A stretch of 11,189 nt of DNA from an uncultured Bacilli bacterium. GTDB taxonomy: Bacteria; Bacillota_I; Bacilli_A; RF39; UBA660. The stretch spans positions 1 through 11,189 of the forward strand of contig CALVJE010000028.1 in NCBI GenBank assembly GCA_944331725.1, read 5' to 3'. Each line of letters begins with the position of its first letter. Within the stretch, counting starts at the first letter, position 1. The notes under the pieces are model-generated. The model searched no databases, had not been told where the DNA came from, and worked only from the letters and a program-made list of their open reading frames with translations. Shown in pieces: positions 7,625 to 11,189 of this stretch. The position numbers and the translations under genes were made by a program.

Positions 7625-8035
7625 TTATTTACTACGTTTATTCTCATTAGTATAATCATAAGTTCTAGTTTCTATATAAATTAATCTTCTCTTAGCAGCT
7701 TTTACTTTTTTAGTAAGTTCTAAAGACATCTCTTTTAGAGTTTCATCTAATAGATATGCCCTATATTTATTCTTAACAAGTTGTCTAAATCTCTCTATCT
7801 CATTTAAAGCTTCACTATAAGCAGTACCAGTATCATCATCACTAGTTAAATAGAAGTTTACAAGTTTAAGAAGTTTTAAATACTTACGATAAACTTTATT
7901 AGTAATAAATATTTTTTGAATATCTAAATTATAGATAGATACTTTAATATCATTAGATTTAATAATTAAGTCTTTACCTAAATCTAAAATACCATCAAAT
8001 TCTAAAGTTTTTTCTACCATCAAATAACTATTCAT
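7625..8035 (-). CDS. Unrecognised 136-residue protein encoded directly after trmD
   Basis: I do not recognise this family. The product has no signal peptide or membrane helix. Its first 50 residues look beta/mixed, with hydrophobic alternation (LEFDGILDLGKDLIIKS). The remainder is predicted largely helical and rich in Lys, Leu and Glu, ending in a basic polar tail, which could suit an RNA- or ribosome-associated protein, though that is speculation. It overlaps trmD by 8 bp (ATG within the trmD end), so translation is probably coupled. AAGGAG inside the trmD 3' end lies 9 nt from ATG 8035. The in-frame ATG at 8041 would be only 3 nt from it and is less likely. Good coding character and a tight operon position make it a real gene. 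Confidence 0.8.
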   Translation of the reverse strand: MNSYLMVEKTLEFDGILDLGKDLIIKSNDIKVSIYNLDIQKIFITNKVYRKYLKLLKLVNFYLTSDDDTGTAYSEALNEIERFRQLVKNKYRAYLLDETLKEMSLELTKKVKAAKRRLIYIETRTYDYTNENKRSK

Positions 8036-8708
8036 AATCATTATCTCCTTTTAACAAATCAGGCCTATTCTTTTTAGTTACTTCTATTTGTTTTTCTCTT
8101 CTCCATTCATTTATCTTCTTATGATCACCACTAATTAATACAGAAGGAACTTCTAATTCTTCATATACTCTTGGTTTTGTATAAGTAGGATAATCTAAAA
8201 GATTATCAGTAAATGAATCACTCTCATAACTTTCTTTTCTTATAACACCATCTATTAATCTTGTAATAGAATCTATTATAATCATCGCAGGTATCTCTCC
8301 ACCTGTTAGAACATAATCACCTATAGATATTTCCATATCTACTATTGTTTTTATTCTCTCATCAAAGCCTTCATAATGACCACAAATTAGTATTAAGTGT
8401 TTTTCAAATGATAGATTAAAAGCTATTTTTTGTTTATATAAAGCTCCTGTTGGAGTTAATAATATTACTTTAGAATTATCAGTTTTTAAAGCTTTAACGG
8501 CATCAAATATTGGTTGACACATTAAAACCATACCAGCTCCTCCTCCGTATGGTGTATCATCTACTTTTTTATGAGGATCTTTACTATAATCTCTAATATT
8601 ATGAATATTTATTTCTACTAAATTATTACTAATTGCTCTTTTAATAATAGATTCACTAAATATATTATTAAACATATCAGGAAATAAGGTTAATACATCT
8701 ATTTTCAT
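8028..8708 (-). CDS. trmD: tRNA (guanine-N1-)-methyltransferase TrmD
   Basis: Methylates N1 of G37, next to the anticodon, in tRNAs reading CNN/UGG-type codons, using S-adenosylmethionine; this prevents +1 frameshifting and is usually essential. At 226 residues it is slightly shorter than E. coli TrmD. The SPOUT trefoil-knot motifs are clear: YGGGAGM (54-60), the AdoMet loop GHYEGFDERI (110-119) and SIGDYVLTGGE (128-138). The inter-domain region has LLDYPTYTKPR with Asp172 matching the catalytic aspartate (E. coli Asp169). The C-terminal helical domain has NEWRREKQ. GGAGGAG at 8711-8717, 2 nt from the ATG and overlapping the previous stop codon, gives a strong start. It is separated from rimM by an isochorismatase-like gene, which is unusual; rpsP and rplS, its common neighbours, are absent here. 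Confidence 0.97.
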   Translation of the reverse strand: MKIDVLTLFPDMFNNIFSESIIKRAISNNLVEINIHNIRDYSKDPHKKVDDTPYGGGAGMVLMCQPIFDAVKALKTDNSKVILLTPTGALYKQKIAFNLSFEKHLILICGHYEGFDERIKTIVDMEISIGDYVLTGGEIPAMIIIDSITRLIDGVIRKESYESDSFTDNLLDYPTYTKPRVYEELEVPSVLISGDHKKINEWRREKQIEVTKKNRPDLLKGDNDYE

Positions 8709-8716
8709 AACTCCTC

Positions 8717-9199
8717 CTAAATAATTCTTTTATTACCTACTAATAATTTCAAAATATCAAGAGCATTATTATGAATTTCTTTAGAAAAAGAACTCATACA
8801 GTAATCTTTTAAGATATAAAAATCATAACCTTGTTCAAACAAATCTAAAGCAGTCTTTAAAACGCAAGCGTTTGTATCGAATCCACATAAATATATCTCT
8901 TCAATACTTTCATTTTTTAAATAGGAAATAAATTCATCTGTTAATGCTGTATATACGTTTTTATTAAAGATCTTGTAATCTTCAGTATCAATTGCTATAG
9001 AAACTCCCTTTTCTGTTAAACATCCTCTATAATTTATATCTTTATAAAATCTATTATTATAACTGTTTATAAATTTAGTAAATGCAACTGTAGTAAATTG
9101 TTTGCTTTTTACTAACTCTTCTATTTTTTTTAAAGTTTCTCTTGTTAAATCATTAACAAAATCATTTTGCACATCTATTACTAATAATAATTTTTTCAT
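8717..9199 (-). CDS. Isochorismatase-like cysteine hydrolase
   Basis: A 160-residue member of the isochorismatase/nicotinamidase fold family. The catalytic triad is intact: Asp9 in VIDVQNDF, Lys80 in FNKNVYTA, and the nucleophile Cys112 in GFDTNACVL. The family cleaves amide or C-N bonds (nicotinamide, carbamoyl compounds, ureides) or vinyl ethers. The substrate cannot be assigned; the nicotinamidase metal ligand pattern (DxHxxxH) is not seen near residues 50-60, where the sequence reads RFYKDINYRG. It is shorter than PncA (about 186-210 residues). GGAGGAG at 9203-9209 overlaps the rimM stop. It lies 9 bp after rimM and 8 bp before trmD, so it is co-expressed with tRNA and ribosome maturation genes. 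A link to NAD salvage or tRNA metabolism is only a guess. Confidence 0.9.
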   Translation of the reverse strand: MKKLLLVIDVQNDFVNDLTRETLKKIEELVKSKQFTTVAFTKFINSYNNRFYKDINYRGCLTEKGVSIAIDTEDYKIFNKNVYTALTDEFISYLKNESIEEIYLCGFDTNACVLKTALDLFEQGYDFYILKDYCMSSFSKEIHNNALDILKLLVGNKRII

Positions 9200-9208
9200 A
9201 TACTCCTC

Positions 9209-9688
9209 CTATAGAAGTTTAACTATAACTTCTTTTTTATTACTATCTATAGTTACAAAATCTTTATGATAAGGAACTAACACTTCCCTATTATTTATTA
9301 ATAGTCTTAATATTTTATAGTTATTACCAGTCTCTTCTATATCAAGAATTTTACCTTCTATATTATCAATAGTTTTAACTTTATAAGTAATAAGCTCACT
9401 ATCTAAAATATCTTCATCTTTAAGATTAATTTCAGATTCTTCTTTATATACTTTTTTATTCTTTAAAAATAACACTTCATTAATATTATTAAAGCCAAGA
9501 AATGTAACCATATCATAATTTTTATGAACTCTATAACTATTAATTAAATATTTATTATCATCTATAATCAAATTACTTCCTATTTTAAATATTTCATTTC
9601 TTTGTTTAGTAGTTAAGTTATCTTTAATCCTAAGTTCACCTTTTATTCCGTGAGTATTAACTATTTTACCTATATATAATTTAGTCAT
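9209..9688 (-). CDS. rimM: Ribosome maturation factor RimM
   Basis: Binds ribosomal protein S19 and assists late assembly of the 30S head. At 159 residues it is typical in size. The N-terminal RimM domain starts with the hallmark MTKLYIGKIVNTHGIKGELR. The C-terminal PRC-barrel part has the expected ILDIEETGNNYKILRL and VLVPYHKDFV lines, about residues 113-145. The start is placed at ATG 9688 because homologues begin at this point; ATGs at 9694, 9697 and 9706 would add residues (MKWMMI) not typical of the family. This start overlaps the end of the upstream methyltransferase gene by 8 bp, which suggests translational coupling, as no strong ribosome binding site is seen. The neighbour order rimM-hydrolase-trmD is a variation on the usual rimM-trmD pair. 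Confidence 0.94.
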   Translation of the reverse strand: MTKLYIGKIVNTHGIKGELRIKDNLTTKQRNEIFKIGSNLIIDDNKYLINSYRVHKNYDMVTFLGFNNINEVLFLKNKKVYKEESEINLKDEDILDSELITYKVKTIDNIEGKILDIEETGNNYKILRLLINNREVLVPYHKDFVTIDSNKKEVIVKLL

Positions 9689-10421
9689 TATCATCATCCA
9701 TTTCATAAAGTATTATAGACGTAGCGACTGCAACATTAAGGCTTTCAACTACATCATTCATAGGTATATAAATAAACTTATCACTTTTCTCTAAATACTT
9801 AGGATTAACACCACTACCTTCATTACCTATAATTAAAGCGAAACATTCTTTTTCTTTTTTAGTTAGATTCTTAACTTCTTCTCCATATTTAACATTAGTA
9901 GCATATATAGGAATATTTAATTTATTTAAAATAGGAATTAATTTATCAATAGAATAAAATACTATAGGAATATGAAAAATCATTCCTTGAGTCGCTCTTA
10001 CTACTTTAGGTGAGAAAACATCAACAGTATTATCTCCTATTACAATAGTATCTATATTAAAGGCAACTGCACTTCTAATAATAGTACCCATATTACCTGG
10101 ATCTTGTACTTCATCTATTACTAGTATTCTTTTACCTATAGTAGTATCTATTTTCTTTTCACATAATCCTATCATTTTAGGTGGAGTATTTAACATAGTT
10201 ATTTTCTTTAATACTTCCATACTTACTTCTATTATAGGAACTTCTATAGGTAAAACTTCTCCTTCTAATATTAGTACTTCTTTTAAACTCTTCGCTTTAT
10301 AAGCTTCAAGTATTAAATGTTCTCCTTCTACAATAAATTCATTATTAAGATCACGATATTTTTTCTTCCCTAATTTATAATAGTATTTAACTTTCTCATT
10401 ATCTAAACTAGTTATAACCAT
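9681..10421 (-). CDS. TrmH/SpoU-family RNA 2'-O-methyltransferase
   Basis: An AdoMet-dependent RNA 2'-O-ribose methyltransferase of the SPOUT class, 246 residues. Residues about 5-85 form the SpoU substrate-binding (L30e-like) domain, with the typical 'FIVEGEHLILEA' (29-40). The knotted catalytic domain carries motif 1 DPGNMGTIIRSA (107-118), motif 2 LIIGNEGSGV (196-205) and motif 3 IPMNDVVESLNVAVA (219-233, with the ESLN signature). These features match the 23S rRNA G2251-type/TsnR/RlmB-like group found in Firmicutes (YsgA-type), but the target nucleotide cannot be read from the sequence. GAGGAG, inside the end of the preceding gene, is a few nt from ATG 10421; longer starts at 10433 and 10439 are unsupported. 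One base separates it from the YgjP-like gene, so translation is probably coupled. Confidence 0.93.
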   Translation of the reverse strand: MVITSLDNEKVKYYYKLGKKKYRDLNNEFIVEGEHLILEAYKAKSLKEVLILEGEVLPIEVPIIEVSMEVLKKITMLNTPPKMIGLCEKKIDTTIGKRILVIDEVQDPGNMGTIIRSAVAFNIDTIVIGDNTVDVFSPKVVRATQGMIFHIPIVFYSIDKLIPILNKLNIPIYATNVKYGEEVKNLTKKEKECFALIIGNEGSGVNPKYLEKSDKFIYIPMNDVVESLNVAVATSIILYEMDDDND

Positions 10422-10422
10422 A

Positions 10423-11073
10423 TTACTCCTCATTTCCATATTTATTAGTTAATTTTCTCCATTTCTTATAATCAGGACAATTCTCTTCAACAATAGCCCA
10501 AAACTTCTTAGAATGATTCGCTTCTATTAAGTGACTTAACTCGTGATAAATAACATAATCAAGACATCCTATATCTTTAGTAATTAATTCTGTATTAAGC
10601 GTTATAACGTGGGTTTTAATATTACATACTCCCCATCTAGTAGTCATCTTTCTAAGTCTAAGTTTAGGATGAGGAATACTTCTTGTAAAGTTATTATAAC
10701 ACATTTCTAAATGTTCACTAAAAATACCTAAAGCTTGTTTCTTCTTCCATTTATCCAAATCAAAGTCTCTTTTAATAAAAACTTTAGCATCACCTAATTT
10801 AAAGTCACAAAACTCTGTATATATAATATCATATTTTTTACCTAAAAAGTAAAATTCACTATTAAATTTTATCTTTTCTTTTACTTTTTTAATCATTTTT
10901 CTAATAGAATCTAAATTTTCTTCTACTACACTCATTATCTTTTTATTAGAAGTTAGAGTATTACAAGTTACATAGATAGTTAAATCATCTTTAACTCTAA
11001 TATAAATATTTTTAGTAGTACTTTTCTTAACTATTTCTAAATTATAAGTTTCATTATCTATATTTAAAGTCAT
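10423..11073 (-). CDS. YgjP-like zinc metallopeptidase (DUF45/M48-type)
   Basis: A 216-residue cytoplasmic protein of the YgjP/DUF45 family. The metal site is HELSH (His177, Glu178, His181) with a third ligand His187 in ANHSKKFW. It is preceded by the characteristic RWGVCN (146-151) and ITLNTELI (157-164) lines and followed by CPDYKKWRK. The N-terminal half (about 1-100) is beta-rich with SRKxxIRVK-like repeats typical of the family. There is no signal peptide or membrane helix. The family is predicted to be zinc peptidases related to SprT/WSS1; the cellular substrate is unknown. AGAGGG at 11082-11087, 8 nt from the ATG, supports the start. It is the first gene of the run towards tgt, and the stop is one base before the next start. 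Confidence 0.92.
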   Translation of the reverse strand: MTLNIDNETYNLEIVKKSTTKNIYIRVKDDLTIYVTCNTLTSNKKIMSVVEENLDSIRKMIKKVKEKIKFNSEFYFLGKKYDIIYTEFCDFKLGDAKVFIKRDFDLDKWKKKQALGIFSEHLEMCYNNFTRSIPHPKLRLRKMTTRWGVCNIKTHVITLNTELITKDIGCLDYVIYHELSHLIEANHSKKFWAIVEENCPDYKKWRKLTNKYGNEE

Positions 11074-11116
11074 AGCATCATCCCTCTTGATAAAATTAAT
11101 TATTTATGATAGTATG

Positions 11117-11144
11117 AATATGTAAAGAGAATTTACATATTATA
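11117..11144 (-). promoter_or_regulatory. Palindrome overlapping a -10-like element upstream of the YgjP-like gene
   Basis: AATATGTAAA (11117-11126) and TTTACATATT (11132-11141) form a perfect 10-bp inverted repeat around five bases. On the - strand a perfect TATAAT (11139-11144) overlaps its upstream arm. No good -35 is found 16-18 nt further up. It may be an operator at the transcription start or a leader hairpin; no T-run follows on the - strand. The cognate regulator is not recognised. Confidence 0.4.
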
Positions 11145-11184
11145 AAAAAGAGGAATACCTAGTTTGCGATTTGGGTGTTACCTC
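11144..11184 (-). terminator. Probable terminator of an upstream gene outside the window
   Basis: On the - strand GAGG-(T)-AA-C-ACC pairs with GGT-A-TT-CCTC across a 14-nt loop, with one bulge and one mismatch, and is followed by six T. It likely ends a transcript from beyond 11189, making the YgjP-like gene the first of a new unit. It could also be the 3' part of a leader or riboswitch expression platform cut by the window edge. Confidence 0.5.
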
Positions 11185-11189
11185 AAAAA

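Noticed and set aside
11144..11189. Possible preQ1 or T-box leader near the right edge
   Set aside because: The preQ1-I pattern (C-rich loop with an A-rich tail) and the T-box GGTGG motif are not present; only a terminator-like hairpin is visible before the window ends.

Overview
This is a very AT-rich stretch from a low-GC Gram-positive (Firmicutes-type) anaerobe. Evidence: strong GGAGG-type ribosome binding sites, a consensus TTGACA-17-TATAAT promoter, and a rubrerythrin next to an [FeFe]-hydrogenase. The standard bacterial code is in use: tryptophan is TGG, and the Fur-family gene ends in TGA, which argues against a code-4 mollicute. My best guess is an uncultured gut-type Bacilli/Erysipelotrichia/RF39-like or clostridial lineage; the species cannot be read from the sequence.

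Layout, left to right. (1) 1-542, + strand: 3' part of a DDE transposase whose 5' end lies outside the window, followed by a hairpin terminator that works on both strands (592-629). (2) 727-2480, - strand: a membrane-anchored surface protein with two repeated domains, broken by a frameshift and an in-frame stop, so a pseudogene as read. (3) 2684-5031, - strand: a compact redox operon. A consensus promoter with a perfect Fur-type box at the transcription start drives a PerR/Fur-family repressor, a ferredoxin-type [FeFe]-hydrogenase and a rubrerythrin, closed by an intrinsic terminator. (4) 5033-11073, - strand: a long run of tightly packed genes for translation and RNA metabolism. In transcription order they are a YgjP-like metallopeptidase, a TrmH/SpoU rRNA methyltransferase, rimM, an isochorismatase-type cysteine hydrolase, trmD, an unrecognised 136-residue protein, an unusual protein with three GreA-like units, and tgt. 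Tgt ends in an intrinsic terminator that abuts the promoter of the redox operon. (5) 11074-11189: leader of the YgjP gene, with a 25-bp palindrome and the probable terminator of an upstream gene outside the window.

How the genes work together. The right two thirds is housekeeping: RimM matures the 30S subunit, while TrmD, Tgt and the TrmH-like enzyme modify tRNA or rRNA. A GreA-like protein and a small hydrolase are inserted into this otherwise familiar set. The redox operon is a self-controlled oxygen/peroxide or iron response unit. The regulator has PerR-like metal ligands and sits on its own operator, and the hydrogenase could supply (or take) the low-potential electrons that rubrerythrin uses to reduce peroxide.

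The most interesting items are the triple-GreA protein, the regulator-hydrogenase-rubrerythrin operon with its perfect operator, and the mixed PerR/Fur character of the regulator.
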